NCBI GenBank assembly: GCA_900473795.1
Contig: UCMT01000024.1
Location: forward strand, 124,001-188,000
Direction of reading: 5' to 3'
DNA: 64,000 nt
DNA from: Hyphomicrobiales bacterium
GTDB taxonomy: Bacteria; Pseudomonadota; Alphaproteobacteria; Rhizobiales; Rhizobiaceae
The notes below the pieces were generated by a model. It worked only from the letters and a program-made list of their open reading frames with translations, was not told where the DNA came from and did no database searches. How positions within the stretch are numbered: the first letter of the stretch is position 1; every line of letters starts with the position of its first letter. Positions 35,132 through 44,856 of this stretch are shown in pieces. A program made the translations under genes and the position numbers.

Positions 35132-36043
35132 TCAGAGCGCACCAAGGCACCAGGCCAGAACCGATTTTTGCGCATGCAGGCGGTTTTCCGCCTCGTCGAA
35201 GACGACCGACTGCTTGCCGTCGATCACGTCGTCCGTCACCTCCTCGCCGCGATGGGCGGGCAGGCAATGCATGAACAGCGCGTCCTTGTCGGCCTTCGCC
35301 ATCAGCGCTGCATTGACCTGGAACGGCTGGAACACATTGTGGCCGCGCGCCCGATGTTCCTGGTTCATCGACACCCAGGTGTCGGTGACGACGCAATGGG
35401 CGCCTGCGACCGCCTGATCGGCGTCGTGATAGAGCTTGATGTCGCCGCCATTGTTGCGGGCCCAGTTGAGGATCCTGTCGTCCGGCTCGGAACCAAGCGG
35501 CACGGCCATGTTCATCCGATAGCCGAACCGGGCGGACCCTTCGACGAAGGAATGCAACACGTTGTTGCCGTCTCCGGTCCAGGCAATGGTCTTGCCCTTC
35601 ACCGGACCTGCATGCTCCTCGAAGGTCATGATATCGGCCATGATCTGGCAGGGATGCGTCGTGTCCGTCAGGCCGTTGATCACCGGCACGGTCGCGTGCT
35701 CGGCAAGCTCCAGCAGGCGCCTGTGATCGGTCGTGCGGATCATGATGGCATCGACATAGCGCGACAGCACCTTGGCCGTGTCGCCGATGGTTTCGGCGCG
35801 GCCGAGCTGCATCTCGGTGCCGGAGAGGAACAAAGTCTCGCCGCCGAGCTGGCGCATGCCGACGTCGAAGGACACGCGCGTGCGGGTCGACGGTTTTTCG
35901 AAGATCATCGCCAGCATCTTGCCGGCAAGCGGCTTTTCCGCCGTGCCGGCCTTGGTGGCAGCCTTGCGGACGCGGGCATCGTCGATGATCGTCCGCAGGT
36001 CGCCTGTCGTCATGGCAGAGAGATCGAGAAAGTGTCTGGCCAT
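35132..36043 (-). CDS. argF: Ornithine carbamoyltransferase
   Basis: A 303-residue enzyme making citrulline from ornithine and carbamoyl phosphate in arginine synthesis. Carbamoyl-phosphate loop STRT at 52-55, HPCQ at 130-133, and the ornithine-site motif HCLPAHRG near 267 are all intact. It follows argD by 45 bp on the same strand; the pair is an argDF operon as in other rhizobia. Confidence 0.96.
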   Translation of the reverse strand: MARHFLDLSAMTTGDLRTIIDDARVRKAATKAGTAEKPLAGKMLAMIFEKPSTRTRVSFDVGMRQLGGETLFLSGTEMQLGRAETIGDTAKVLSRYVDAIMIRTTDHRRLLELAEHATVPVINGLTDTTHPCQIMADIMTFEEHAGPVKGKTIAWTGDGNNVLHSFVEGSARFGYRMNMAVPLGSEPDDRILNWARNNGGDIKLYHDADQAVAGAHCVVTDTWVSMNQEHRARGHNVFQPFQVNAALMAKADKDALFMHCLPAHRGEEVTDDVIDGKQSVVFDEAENRLHAQKSVLAWCLGAL

Positions 36044-36088
36044 TCTATTTCAAAGTCCTGTGTTTTCAGCGTGGAAGGGGAACGTCGT

Positions 36089-37288
36089 TCAGGCCGAGGC
36101 CTTTCGTCGTTCCACCGTCAGCTGTTCGGCCGCGCGCTCGAGCCGCGCCAGGCCTTCGCAGGCTTCCTCGGCCGTCGTCACCAGTGGCGGCAGCAGGCGG
36201 ATGACGTTTTCACCCGCTGGCACGGCCAAGAGCCGCTCGGCCCGGATCGCCTTGAGCAGGTCCGCGGACGGTACCTTGGCCTTGATGCCGAGCATCAGGC
36301 CTTCGCCGCGGATTTCCTCAATGATATCAGGGAAACGGTCGGCAAGCGAGGCGAGCCCCTGTCGGAATACCAGCGCCACGTCGCGGACATGCTGGAGGAA
36401 GCCGTCGGCCAGCACGACGTCGAGGACGGCATTGCCGACGGCCATCGCCAGCGGATTGCCGCCATAGGTCGAGCCATGCGTACCAGTGACCATGCCGGAC
36501 GCGGCCTCCGCCGTTGCAAGGCAGGCGCCGAGCGGGAAACCGCCGCCGATGCCCTTGGCAACTGCCATGATATCCGGCGTGATGCCTGCCCATTCATATG
36601 CAAACAGCTTGCCGGTCCGGCCGATGCCGCACTGGACCTCGTCGAGGATCAGAAGCAGGCCGTATTCGTCGCAGAGGGAGCGCAGTTCCTGCAGGAACTC
36701 CTTGGAAACCGTGCGAATGCCGCCCTCGCCCTGGATCGGCTCAATCAGGATCGCCGCGGTTTCCTCCGTGATGGCCGCCTTCAGCGCCGGCATATCGTCG
36801 AAGGGAACCTGGTAGAAGCCCGGGGCCTTCGGGCCGAAGCCTTCGAGATACTTTGCCTGACCGCCGGCCGCGATGGTCGCCAGCGTCCGTCCATGGAAGG
36901 CGCCTTCGAAGGTAATGATGTGGAACTTTTCCGGGTGACCCTTGGAGAAGTGATAGCGCCGCGCCGTCTTGATGGCGCATTCCAGTGCTTCCGCACCCGA
37001 ATTGGTGAAGAACACCTTGTCGGCGAAGGTCGCCTCGGTCAGCCGGCGGCTGAGGCTTTCCTGTCCGGGAACCTCATAGAGATTGGAGAGATGCCAGACC
37101 TTGTCTGCCTGATCCTTCAGCGCCGAAACGAGGTGCGGATGGGCATGGCCGAGCGAATTGACCGCAACACCGGCGGCAAAATCGAGATAGCGCGTGCCAT
37201 CCTCCGCAACCAGCCAGACGCCTTCGCCGCGCTCGAACCGTAGGGGCGCGCGGGCATATGTGTCATAAAGCGGCGTGGCATCAGCCAT
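36089..37288 (-). CDS. argD: Acetylornithine aminotransferase
   Basis: A 399-residue class III PLP aminotransferase acting one step before the acetylornithine deacylation in arginine synthesis; often also uses succinyldiaminopimelate. [44 protein letters not shown] and the PLP-lysine segment [13 protein letters not shown] are all present. ATG at 37288 follows GGAG by nine bases. First gene of argDF, divergent from gcrA. Confidence 0.95.
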   Translation of the reverse strand: MADATPLYDTYARAPLRFERGEGVWLVAEDGTRYLDFAAGVAVNSLGHAHPHLVSALKDQADKVWHLSNLYEVPGQESLSRRLTEATFADKVFFTNSGAEALECAIKTARRYHFSKGHPEKFHIITFEGAFHGRTLATIAAGGQAKYLEGFGPKAPGFYQVPFDDMPALKAAITEETAAILIEPIQGEGGIRTVSKEFLQELRSLCDEYGLLLILDEVQCGIGRTGKLFAYEWAGITPDIMAVAKGIGGGFPLGACLATAEAASGMVTGTHGSTYGGNPLAMAVGNAVLDVVLADGFLQHVRDVALVFRQGLASLADRFPDIIEEIRGEGLMLGIKAKVPSADLLKAIRAERLLAVPAGENVIRLLPPLVTTAEEACEGLARLERAAEQLTVERRKASA

Positions 37289-37717
37289 GGCGCATGTCTC
37301 CTCAATCATCAAGGTGATTGTTTCGGTTGGCTCAGCTCGGACTGTGGCCAGCCCTTAAAAAATCAAAATGCCGCCTCGCGGCGGCAAAATCACTATCTTC
37401 ATTTCGCACCGCAATGTCAACAAACGCCGGTAATTTGCGGCAATTCGCACCAACATCGCGACATCGATTTTTTGATCGGACACTCTTGCAAAAATGCCAC
37501 GCACACCAAGCAAGTTGGGGAAAACTCGAAAATCGATTCGCTCCGATTCCGGGGACTCTTGTCAGCGAGTCCCCCTACCTCTACCTTAACAAACAATTAC
37601 TAGAACGCATGCGGCGGACCTAGTCACCAAAAGAGTTATCGCGTTTCAACCTCGGCTCCTGTCCGGGGGTCGGTGGAGGATTCGACCATCACCAACGCTG
37701 TGAATGGAGAAAAGACC
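37289..37717. promoter_or_regulatory. argD-gcrA divergent region with GANTC cluster and CtrA-like site
   Basis: No gene in 429 bp. GANTC (CcrM methylation) sites at 37534-38, 37544-48, 37553-57, 37567-71 and 37679-83. The third and fourth lie in a perfect dyad, GGGGACTC (37550-57) and GAGTCCCC (37567-74). Downstream, TTAA-N7-TTAC (37586-37600) is one base from the CtrA consensus TTAA-N7-TTAA. This combination suggests cell-cycle control of gcrA by methylation state and CtrA, as known for Caulobacter; here it is inferred. Confidence 0.6.
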
Positions 37718-38242
37718 ATGAACTGGACTGACGAGCGGGTCGAGAAACTCAAGAAGTTGTGGTCAGAAGGATTGAGCGCGAGCCAGATCGCCGCGCAGCT
37801 CGGCGGCGTCAGCCGAAACGCAGTCATCGGCAAGGTCCACCGGCTTTGCCTGCCCGGCCGCGCCAAGGCTGGCGGAAGTACAACGACCGCCACCCGCACC
37901 AAGCGCCCGGCAACGTCTGCGCCGCGTGCGCCGAACTATGCCGCGCGCGTCGCCACCCGCACCGTGACGCGCACCACCGGCGCCACCGTCATGAAGGAAG
38001 AGATGGAAATCGACGCCATCGAGGATCAGGACGTCGCGCCGGTCCGCAACGTGGTCGTGCCGATGTCCCGCCGCCTCGCGCTCACACAGCTCACCGACCG
38101 CACCTGCAAATGGCCGATCGGCGATCCGATGAAGGAAGAGTTCCATTTCTGCGGCAATGACTCGCCCGACACGTCGCCCTATTGCACCTTCCACGCAAAG
38201 CTGGCCTACCAGCCGTCCGGCGAGCGCCGCCGGGCTCGCTGA
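37718..38242 (+). CDS. gcrA: GcrA cell-cycle regulator
   Basis: A 174-residue alphaproteobacterial regulator that acts with sigma-70 at promoters carrying methylated GANTC. The N-terminal DNA-binding region MNWTDERVEKLKKLWSEG, ASQIAAQLGGVSRNAVIGKVHRLCLPGR is textbook; the C-terminal RNA-polymerase-binding part contains CKWPIGDP and FCG...YCTFHAKLAY. A basic Thr/Ala/Arg linker connects them. ATG at 37718 follows GGAGAAAAGACC; the open frame upstream is not conserved. Confidence 0.95.
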   Translation: MNWTDERVEKLKKLWSEGLSASQIAAQLGGVSRNAVIGKVHRLCLPGRAKAGGSTTTATRTKRPATSAPRAPNYAARVATRTVTRTTGATVMKEEMEIDAIEDQDVAPVRNVVVPMSRRLALTQLTDRTCKWPIGDPMKEEFHFCGNDSPDTSPYCTFHAKLAYQPSGERRRAR

Positions 38243-38262
38243 GCCGCGGACCATTGAATATG

Positions 38263-38287
38263 AAAAAGGGGCCGTCGGCCCCTTTTT
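38263..38287. terminator. Bidirectional terminator between gcrA and phoB
   Basis: AAAAAGGGGCC and GGCCCCTTTTT are perfect 11-base arms around GTC. A-run on one side and T-run on the other make it work for both convergent genes. Confidence 0.93.
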
Positions 38288-38309
38288 CATGCGTCACCTC
38301 AAAATACGA

Positions 38310-38993
38310 TCAACTCTCCAGGGAATAGCCGGCGCCGCGCACGGTGCGGATCACGTCCTGCATGTTGGAGAAGTTGAGCGCCTTGCGCAGGCGGCCGACA
38401 TGCACGTCGACAGTGCGCTCATCGACATAGATGTCGTGGCCCCAGACGCCATCCAAGAGCTGCGAGCGCGAAAAGACGCGGCCGGGCGAGGCCATGAAGA
38501 ATTCCAGGAGCCGGAACTCGGTCGGCCCAAGGCGGACTTCACGGGTCTTGCGGTGAACGCGGTGGGTTTCGCGGTCGAGTTCGATATCGCCGCATTTCAG
38601 CAGCGTCGACAGCACCTCCGGCTTGGCGCGGCGCAGCATCGCCTTCACCCGGGCCATCAGCTCCGGCGTCGAGAACGGCTTGACCACATAATCGTCGGCA
38701 CCGGTGGCGAGACCGCGAACCCGCTCGCTCTCTTCGCCGCGCGCCGTCAGCATGATGATCGGCAGGCGCTCGGTTTCGGAACGCTGGCGAAGCCGGCGGC
38801 ACAGCTCGATGCCGGAAACGCCCGGCAGCATCCAGTCGAGGATCAGGAGGTCCGGCAGGCGCTCCTGCAGGCGGATTTCGGCTTCGTCGCCGCGGTTGAT
38901 CGTATCGACCTCAAACCCTTCGGCCTCGAGATTGTAACGCAGGAGAACGCTCAGCGCCTCCTCGTCTTCGACAACGGCAATTCTTGGCAGCAT
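38310..38993 (-). CDS. phoB: Phosphate regulon response regulator PhoB
   Basis: A 227-residue OmpR-family regulator. Receiver domain with acidic pocket D10-E12 and phosphoacceptor Asp53 (LILDWMLPG), then VVKPFSTPEL with Lys105; the winged-helix domain ends VDVHVGRLRKALN...IRTVRGAGYSLE. Phosphorylated by PhoR at low phosphate it activates PHO-box promoters. Last gene of the leftward Pho block, 119 bp after phoU. Confidence 0.96.
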   Translation of the reverse strand: MLPRIAVVEDEEALSVLLRYNLEAEGFEVDTINRGDEAEIRLQERLPDLLILDWMLPGVSGIELCRRLRQRSETERLPIIMLTARGEESERVRGLATGADDYVVKPFSTPELMARVKAMLRRAKPEVLSTLLKCGDIELDRETHRVHRKTREVRLGPTEFRLLEFFMASPGRVFSRSQLLDGVWGHDIYVDERTVDVHVGRLRKALNFSNMQDVIRTVRGAGYSLES

Positions 38994-39112
38994 GCGGTCT
39001 CAACTCCTTGACGCCTTGCCCTCAATGCAAGGGGCTCGCCCGGACGGCCCAAAGGCCGCTCGGGCAGTCAAATGTAAGTATTCACGTACTCAAGCTAATT
39101 CGGCGCGGCAGA

Positions 39113-39823
39113 TCAATTGCCGATCGCGCCGACGGTGTTGGCGGTATCGTCCTTCGGACGTTCGCCAACCGGCTGCGCGCCGGTGGCCATGTAGTAGATC
39201 GTCTCGGCGATGTTGGTGGCATGGTCGCCGATGCGCTCGATGTTCTTGGCGCAGAACAGGAGATGCGTGCACGGCGTGATGTTGCGCGGATCTTCCATCA
39301 TGTAGGTCAGGAGTTCGCGAAACAGCGACGTGTAGATCGCATCGATCTCGTTGTCCCGCTCGCGGATGCTGTTGGCCTTTTCCGGCGAACGCGACGCATA
39401 GACGTCCAGCACTTCCTTGAGCTGCATCAGCGCGAGTTCGGCCAGATGCTCGAGACCCCGGGCGAGCTGGCGCGGCAGGCTCGCGCTGGAAACTGCGATC
39501 ACCCGCTTTGCCGTATTCTTGCCGAGATCGCCGACGCGCTCGAGGTCCGCTGCGATGCGGATGGAACCCATGATCTCGCGCAGGTCGGCCGCCATCGGCT
39601 GGCGCTTGGCGATGGTGATGATCGCCTTTTCGCCGATCTGACGCTCGGCCTCGTCGAGGATGGTATCGTCGGAGATGACCTTCTGAGCAAGCGCAAGGTC
39701 GGCATTGACAAGCGCGCGCACGGATTCGGCGACCATCTGTTCGGCAAGGCCGCCCATCTCGGAAATGCGCCGTGTCAGGTATTTGAGATCTTCGTCGTAG
39801 ACGGAAACAATGTGCGTGGACAT
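39113..39823 (-). CDS. phoU: PhoU phosphate-signalling protein
   Basis: A 236-residue all-alpha protein with two PhoU repeats; metal-site motifs DLERVGDLGKN and AKNIERIGDHATNIAE are both present. It links the Pst transporter to PhoR and restrains the regulon at high phosphate. I chose MSTHIVSVYDEDL as the start; the eleven upstream codons are not conserved. It follows pstB by 74 bp. Confidence 0.95.
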   Translation of the reverse strand: MSTHIVSVYDEDLKYLTRRISEMGGLAEQMVAESVRALVNADLALAQKVISDDTILDEAERQIGEKAIITIAKRQPMAADLREIMGSIRIAADLERVGDLGKNTAKRVIAVSSASLPRQLARGLEHLAELALMQLKEVLDVYASRSPEKANSIRERDNEIDAIYTSLFRELLTYMMEDPRNITPCTHLLFCAKNIERIGDHATNIAETIYYMATGAQPVGERPKDDTANTVGAIGN

Positions 39824-39897
39824 GATTGTTTTTCCTTCGTCACAATCCGGTTTCAAGGGCGCTGCCGTCTCCCCATAAGAGACGGCGAGACATATCG

Positions 39898-40713
39898 TCA
39901 GCCGAAGCGGCCCATGATGTAGTCCTGGGTGCGCTGGTCATCCGGATTGGTGAACATCTTGTCGGTATCGTTCTCCTCGACGAGATTGCCGAGGTGGAAC
40001 ATGGCGGTGCGCTGTGAAACGCGTGCTGCCTGCTGCATCGAGTGGGTGACGATGACGATGGTGAAGTTGGCGCGCAGTTCGTGGATCAGTTCCTCGACCT
40101 TGGCAGTCGCAATCGGGTCCAGGGCCGAGCAGGGTTCGTCCATCAGGATGACTTCGGGGCTGACCGCAACCGCACGCGCGATGCACAGGCGCTGCTGCTG
40201 ACCACCGGAGAGACCCGTTCCCGGTTCATGCAGGCGATCCTTCACCTCGTTCCAGAGGCCTGCCTTCTGCAGGCTCTGTTCGACGATCTGGTCGAAATCG
40301 GCCTTGGAGCGTGCCAGGCCATGGATCCTCGGGCCGTAGGAGACATTCTCGTAGATCGACTTCGGGAACGGGTTCGGCTTCTGGAAGACCATGCCCACAC
40401 GGGCGCGCAGTTCAACGACGTCGATATTCGGATCGTAGATATCGTCCTCGTCGAGCGTGATCTTGCCGGTGACCCGGCAGTTGTCGATCGTATCGTTCAT
40501 GCGGTTCAGCGTGCGCAGGAAAGTCGACTTGCCGCAGCCGGACGGGCCGATCAGAGCCGTAACCGTGTTTTCCCGCACATTGAGGTTCACGTCGAAAAGA
40601 GCGCGCTTCTCGCCGTAATAGACCGAAACGTCCTTGCCGATCATCTTGAAGGGAACAGCGTTCATTTTCCGATCCAGCGCCTTTTCAACTGCTGCTTCTG
40701 ACATCATGTTCAT
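39898..40713 (-). CDS. pstB: Phosphate ABC transporter ATP-binding protein PstB
   Basis: A 271-residue ATPase. Walker [10 protein letters not shown], the signature [14 protein letters not shown], Walker [14 protein letters not shown] and the switch His in [14 protein letters not shown] are intact. It energises phosphate import with PstS, PstC and PstA. Thirteen bases separate it from pstA. Confidence 0.97.
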   Translation of the reverse strand: MNMMSEAAVEKALDRKMNAVPFKMIGKDVSVYYGEKRALFDVNLNVRENTVTALIGPSGCGKSTFLRTLNRMNDTIDNCRVTGKITLDEDDIYDPNIDVVELRARVGMVFQKPNPFPKSIYENVSYGPRIHGLARSKADFDQIVEQSLQKAGLWNEVKDRLHEPGTGLSGGQQQRLCIARAVAVSPEVILMDEPCSALDPIATAKVEELIHELRANFTIVIVTHSMQQAARVSQRTAMFHLGNLVEENDTDKMFTNPDDQRTQDYIMGRFG

Positions 40714-40725
40714 GTTCTTACCTCA

Positions 40726-42048
40726 CTACCAGCGACGCTCAAAGCGACGCCGCAACAGGATTGCGCCAAGGTTCATGACCACGAGGAAGATCAACAGGAT
40801 GATGATCGCGCCCGAGGTCCGTTCGACAAATGCACGTTCGGCTTCATTGGCCCACATGTAGATCTGCACGGGCAACGCGGTAGACGGCTCCATCGGCGAA
40901 CCGGGGAAATCGACAACGAAGGCCACCATGCCGATCAGGAGCAGCGGCGCCGTCTCGCCCAGCGCGTGCGCCAGACCGATGATCGTGCCGGTCAGCACGC
41001 CCGGCATGGCAAGCGGCAGCACGTGGTGGAAGATGGTCTGCATCTTCGAGGCGCCGAGACCAAGGGCCGCCGAGCGGATCGACGGGGGCACCGCCTTCAG
41101 CGCCGCGCGGGTGGCGATGATGATCGTCGGGAGGGTCATCAGCGTCAGCACCAGGCCACCGACGAGGGCCGCCGAGCGGGGCATGCCGGCGAAGTTGATG
41201 AAGATCGAGAGACCAAGCAGACCGTAGACGATCGACGGAACAGCAGCGAGATTGTTGATGTTGACCTCGATGAGGTCCGTCAGCCGGTTCTTCGGTGCGA
41301 ACTCTTCGAGGTAGATCGACGCGGCAACGCCGATCGGCAGCGCCAGGGCAAGCACGATCAGCATCATGTAGAGCGAGCCGAGGGCGGCCACACCGATGCC
41401 GGCCGCTTCCGGACGGCTGGAGGCGCCGAAGGTGAAGATGCCGGTGTTGAAGTCCTTCGTCAGGGCGCCGCTGTCGGTCAGCGTCTTCATCCAGCCGATC
41501 TGCTGGTCGTTGACCTTGCGCTTGGATTCCTCGACCTTGAGATCGATCTGGCCCTTGTTGGCGCTGTCGATATTGCCTTCCGCCAGGAGAGGAACGTTGA
41601 CGGTCGTGCCGATCACCGAGGGATTGGCGACGACGATGTCACGGAGCTGGGTACGGGCGCTTGCGGACACCATGTCCGTCGCCTTCTTGACGAGTGGACG
41701 GTTCTTCGGATCGATGCCGAGCGCTTTGACGAGGGCGTCGCGCACCAAGAGCGGATAGTTGGCCGTCATCAGCTTGGATGGGTTTGTTGCGCGCTCGTTC
41801 TTCGGATCGATGACCTTTTCGGCAAACTCGATCGGCAACGTGATCGTCGTCTGCTGAAAGGCCGTGTAGCCGTTCGAAAGGACCGTCCAGAGAAGGACGA
41901 ACAGGAAGAACAGGCCGGTCATGATCGCCGCCATGCCATAGGCACGGAAGCGGCGCTCGGCGGCGTACCGGCGCTTGATGCCGATATCGCGTCTGGCTGC
42001 GGCGGGGCGCACGAAGGCGGGGGACGAAGAGGAAACGATCTCGGTCAT
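40726..42048 (-). CDS. pstA: Phosphate ABC transporter permease PstA
   Basis: A 440-residue inner-membrane permease. The N-terminal part includes a long periplasmic insertion (DUF3333-like) typical of rhizobial PstA; the core has the EAA-loop region ALGLGASKMQTIFHHVLPLAMPGVLTGT. The start overlaps the pstC stop by four bases (ATGA), so the two permeases are coupled. Confidence 0.95.
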   Translation of the reverse strand: MTEIVSSSSPAFVRPAAARRDIGIKRRYAAERRFRAYGMAAIMTGLFFLFVLLWTVLSNGYTAFQQTTITLPIEFAEKVIDPKNERATNPSKLMTANYPLLVRDALVKALGIDPKNRPLVKKATDMVSASARTQLRDIVVANPSVIGTTVNVPLLAEGNIDSANKGQIDLKVEESKRKVNDQQIGWMKTLTDSGALTKDFNTGIFTFGASSRPEAAGIGVAALGSLYMMLIVLALALPIGVAASIYLEEFAPKNRLTDLIEVNINNLAAVPSIVYGLLGLSIFINFAGMPRSAALVGGLVLTLMTLPTIIIATRAALKAVPPSIRSAALGLGASKMQTIFHHVLPLAMPGVLTGTIIGLAHALGETAPLLLIGMVAFVVDFPGSPMEPSTALPVQIYMWANEAERAFVERTSGAIIILLIFLVVMNLGAILLRRRFERRW

Positions 42049-43535
42049 TCGTACTGTTCCCGATATTTGCGCACAATGTAGAGCGCATAGATGTTGAGGC
42101 AGAGCGTGATGCAGAACAGCGTGATCCCGAGCGCGAAAGCCACCAACGTCTGCGGCGAGTTGAACTCGAGGTCGCCGGTCAGCTGATTGACGATCTTGAC
42201 GGTCACCGTCGTCATCGCCTCGAAGGGGTTGAGCTGCATGCGCGCGGCAACACCGGCGGCCAGCACCACGATCATGGTTTCACCGACGGCACGCGATGCG
42301 GTGAGAAGCAGCGCGCCGACGATGCCGGGGAGTGCGGCCGGCAGAACGACCTTCTTGATCGTTTCCGACCGGGTCGCACCGAGCCCGAGCGAGCCGTCGC
42401 GCAGGGCACGCGGCACCTGGGTGATGATGTCGTCCGACAGCGAGGATACGAACGGGATCAACATGATGCCCATGACGATACCCGCCGTCAGAACGCTCTG
42501 AGCCTGAATGAAGGAGACGTAATTGCCCGTGATAAGACCATTCATCTGGGCGGAAATATCACGCAGAAACGGGCCGACCGTGACGAGGGCGAAGAAGCCG
42601 TAGACGATGGTCGGGATGCCGGCGAGGATTTCAAGCAGCGGCTTGGCGATCGAGCGGACGGCCGGCCGGGCATATTCGGACATGTAGATCGCCGCAAAGA
42701 GACCGATCGGCACGGCAAACAGCATGGCGACGAAAGCGATGTAGAGCGTGCCGGAAAGCAGCGGCAAGAGGCCGAACTGGCCCTGCGTCGCCTCGCTGCC
42801 GGCGGCGGCGAAACGCGGATCCCAGACCGTGCCGAAGAAGAAGCTGACCGGCGAAACCGAATTGAAGAAGCGGATCGCTTCCGACAGCATCGAGCCGACG
42901 ATGCCGATCGTCGTCAGGATGGCGATGGATGAGGCGAGCATCAGCGTCCAGAGCATGACGCGCTCGACCTGATTGCGGGCGCGGAAGGGCGCGGAGATGC
43001 CGCGCAGCGCGAAGACGGCACCGGCAACCGCAATCAGGAAAACTACGGCGGCCATGACGATGCGGCTGGTCGAGGTCATCGCATTGAAGTGGGTGGCGGC
43101 TTTGACCATGTAGGCCTCGCCGTCGCCGGCGAGCGGAACACCTTTTGCGGCCAGCGCGTCACGCAGATTGGCGGAGCCATTCTCGAGCGCGGCCAATTCC
43201 GCGTCATCCAGCAGCGTCAAACCGTTGGCAACGGACTTCACCTGGCCAAGCGCGAGCTCGGTGGTTGCCGCGCCCTGGCTGAGCACCGTTTCCGGCAGCG
43301 CGCCACGCACGCTGCTGTCGATATAGGCAGGGGCGGCAACAGCCCAGACGGCAAGAACGATCACCGCCGGGACGATCGTGCAGATCGCCGCATAGGTACC
43401 GTGATATCCGGGAAGGGAATGGAGAACCGAAAGCTTGCCATTCGAAGTCGCGAGAGCCCGGGAGCGTCCGGCGAGATAGGCCGCGAAGCCGATAATCAAA
43501 ATAAGCAAAAGTATGAGTGATGTGTTCATCGACAT
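42045..43535 (-). CDS. pstC: Phosphate ABC transporter permease PstC
   Basis: A 496-residue permease, longer than E. coli PstC because of an N-terminal extension and periplasmic insertion shared by rhizobial homologues. EAA-loop region SLGLGATRSETIKKVVLPAALPGIVGA is intact. GGGGGACATG marks the start. A strong hairpin separates it from pstS. Confidence 0.95.
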   Translation of the reverse strand: MSMNTSLILLLILIIGFAAYLAGRSRALATSNGKLSVLHSLPGYHGTYAAICTIVPAVIVLAVWAVAAPAYIDSSVRGALPETVLSQGAATTELALGQVKSVANGLTLLDDAELAALENGSANLRDALAAKGVPLAGDGEAYMVKAATHFNAMTSTSRIVMAAVVFLIAVAGAVFALRGISAPFRARNQVERVMLWTLMLASSIAILTTIGIVGSMLSEAIRFFNSVSPVSFFFGTVWDPRFAAAGSEATQGQFGLLPLLSGTLYIAFVAMLFAVPIGLFAAIYMSEYARPAVRSIAKPLLEILAGIPTIVYGFFALVTVGPFLRDISAQMNGLITGNYVSFIQAQSVLTAGIVMGIMLIPFVSSLSDDIITQVPRALRDGSLGLGATRSETIKKVVLPAALPGIVGALLLTASRAVGETMIVVLAAGVAARMQLNPFEAMTTVTVKIVNQLTGDLEFNSPQTLVAFALGITLFCITLCLNIYALYIVRKYREQYE

Positions 43536-43585
43536 GTCCCCCCGGTCTCCACTCGTGGAAAACCGGCAAATCCGAACTCGGGAGG

Positions 43586-43613
43586 TCCGGCACGGCAGGA
43601 CTGCCGTGCCGGA
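43586..43613. promoter_or_regulatory. Intercistronic hairpin between pstS and pstC
   Basis: TCCGGCACGGCAG and CTGCCGTGCCGGA are perfect 13-base arms around two bases. No T-run follows on the minus strand. Such elements after a periplasmic binding-protein gene often stop 3' decay or attenuate transcription, so that more PstS than permease is made. Confidence 0.75.
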
Positions 43614-43627
43614 TATTGCTCAGTTGA

Positions 43628-44662
43628 TTAGAGCATGTTGCCGGCGTCGAAAGCCTTGCGGCCTTCTTCGCGCTCAGCGTCGGGAGCCGAAACCAGGCCG
43701 TAGGCTGCGAGCGGGCTGTCCGGGCCGATCATCTGGTCGTCAAGGAAGAACTCGACATATTCCTTGAGGCCCGGGATCACGCCGAGATGTGCCTTCTTGA
43801 CGTAGAAGAACAGCGGGCGGGAAACCGGATATTCGCCGGAAGCGATGGTTTCGACCGACGGAACGATGCCGTTGACGGTGGCGACCTTCAGCTTATCAGC
43901 GTTGTTTTCGAAGAAGGCGAGGCCGAAGACGCCGATGCCGTTCTTGTTGGAAGCGATGCGGGCGAGCGTTTCGGTGTAGTCGCCGTCGATGTCGACAGCC
44001 AGGCCGTCCTTGCGGACTGCGACGCATGCCTTAGCAGCGGCCTTTTCATCGGCGATGAGACCCTTGATGACGTCCTTGGCGCCGGCTTCCTTGCAGCCTT
44101 CAGCGAGAATCTTCTCTTCGAAAACTTCACGGGTGCCGTGCTTTTCGCCCGGGATGTAGGCAGCGATTTCAACGTCCGGAAGGTCCTTGTTGACTTCCGA
44201 CCACTTCTTGTAGGGGTTGGCAACGAGCTTGCCGTCAACGACGATTTCAGCGGCCAGAGCGAGGTAGAGGTCCTTCGGGACCAGCTTCAGCTCGGCATTG
44301 CCTGCGTCGGTTGCGAAGACGATGCCGTCATAACCGATCTTGACTTCCTGGATCTCGGTGACGCCGGCTGCCTTGCAGGTCTCGAGTTCGCTGTCCTTGA
44401 TCTTGCGCGAAGCGTTGGCAATGTCGATCGTTTCCGGGCCCACGCCCTTGCAGAATTCCTTCAGGCCACCGCCGGTGCCGCCGGATTCAACGATCGGGGT
44501 CTTGAAGTCGGGGAAGGTTTCGCCAAAGGTTTCAGCGACGATCTTTGCATAAGGCAGCACGGTCGAGGAACCGGCAACCTGGATCTGGTCACGGGCAATC
44601 GCAACGCCTGCAAAAGCGGCGGATGCAACCAGGGCTGCAACAGTGAGTTTCAAGGCTTTCAT
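43628..44662 (-). CDS. pstS: Phosphate-binding protein PstS
   Basis: A 344-residue periplasmic receptor. Signal peptide MKALKLTVAALVASAAFAGVA; mature part begins near RDQIQVAGSSTVLPYAKIV, the phosphate-binding loop. ESGGTGGGLKEFC and GKHGTREVFEEKI-like segments complete the site. ATG at 44662 follows GGGAGAATTCTG; an upstream in-frame ATG is not supported. First gene of pstSCAB-phoU-phoB; PHO-box-like repeats lie upstream. Confidence 0.95.
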   Translation of the reverse strand: MKALKLTVAALVASAAFAGVAIARDQIQVAGSSTVLPYAKIVAETFGETFPDFKTPIVESGGTGGGLKEFCKGVGPETIDIANASRKIKDSELETCKAAGVTEIQEVKIGYDGIVFATDAGNAELKLVPKDLYLALAAEIVVDGKLVANPYKKWSEVNKDLPDVEIAAYIPGEKHGTREVFEEKILAEGCKEAGAKDVIKGLIADEKAAAKACVAVRKDGLAVDIDGDYTETLARIASNKNGIGVFGLAFFENNADKLKVATVNGIVPSVETIASGEYPVSRPLFFYVKKAHLGVIPGLKEYVEFFLDDQMIGPDSPLAAYGLVSAPDAEREEGRKAFDAGNML

Positions 44663-44767
44663 CAGAATTCTCCCAGAATGGGCTTGTGTGGGTGCGCTTT
44701 TCACCAGCGCTCGCTTTCGCCGTGTCGATCGGCCGCCCTAGTTAGCGCCCGATGGCCTCACCTTTTA

Positions 44768-44807
44768 TGTCAAATTCACAAAACATTTGTGACAGATTAA
44801 GTCACTG
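44768..44807 (-). promoter_or_regulatory. Candidate PHO box upstream of pstS
   Basis: On the minus strand there are four PhoB-like heptamers at roughly 11-base steps: CAGTGAC, CTGTCAC, TTGTGAA and TTGACAT, against the consensus CTGTCAT. The region is AT-rich and about 105-145 bp before the pstS start, where a PhoB-activated promoter is expected. Confidence 0.6.
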
Positions 44808-44856
44808 AATTACCTTCATTAAACGGATTCGTGACTTTTCCGGCGACCGGTTTGTG

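Noticed and set aside
35093-37243. Plus-strand frame of about 700 codons opposite argF and argD
   Set aside because: Both minus-strand genes show complete catalytic motifs; the opposite frame is a composition effect.
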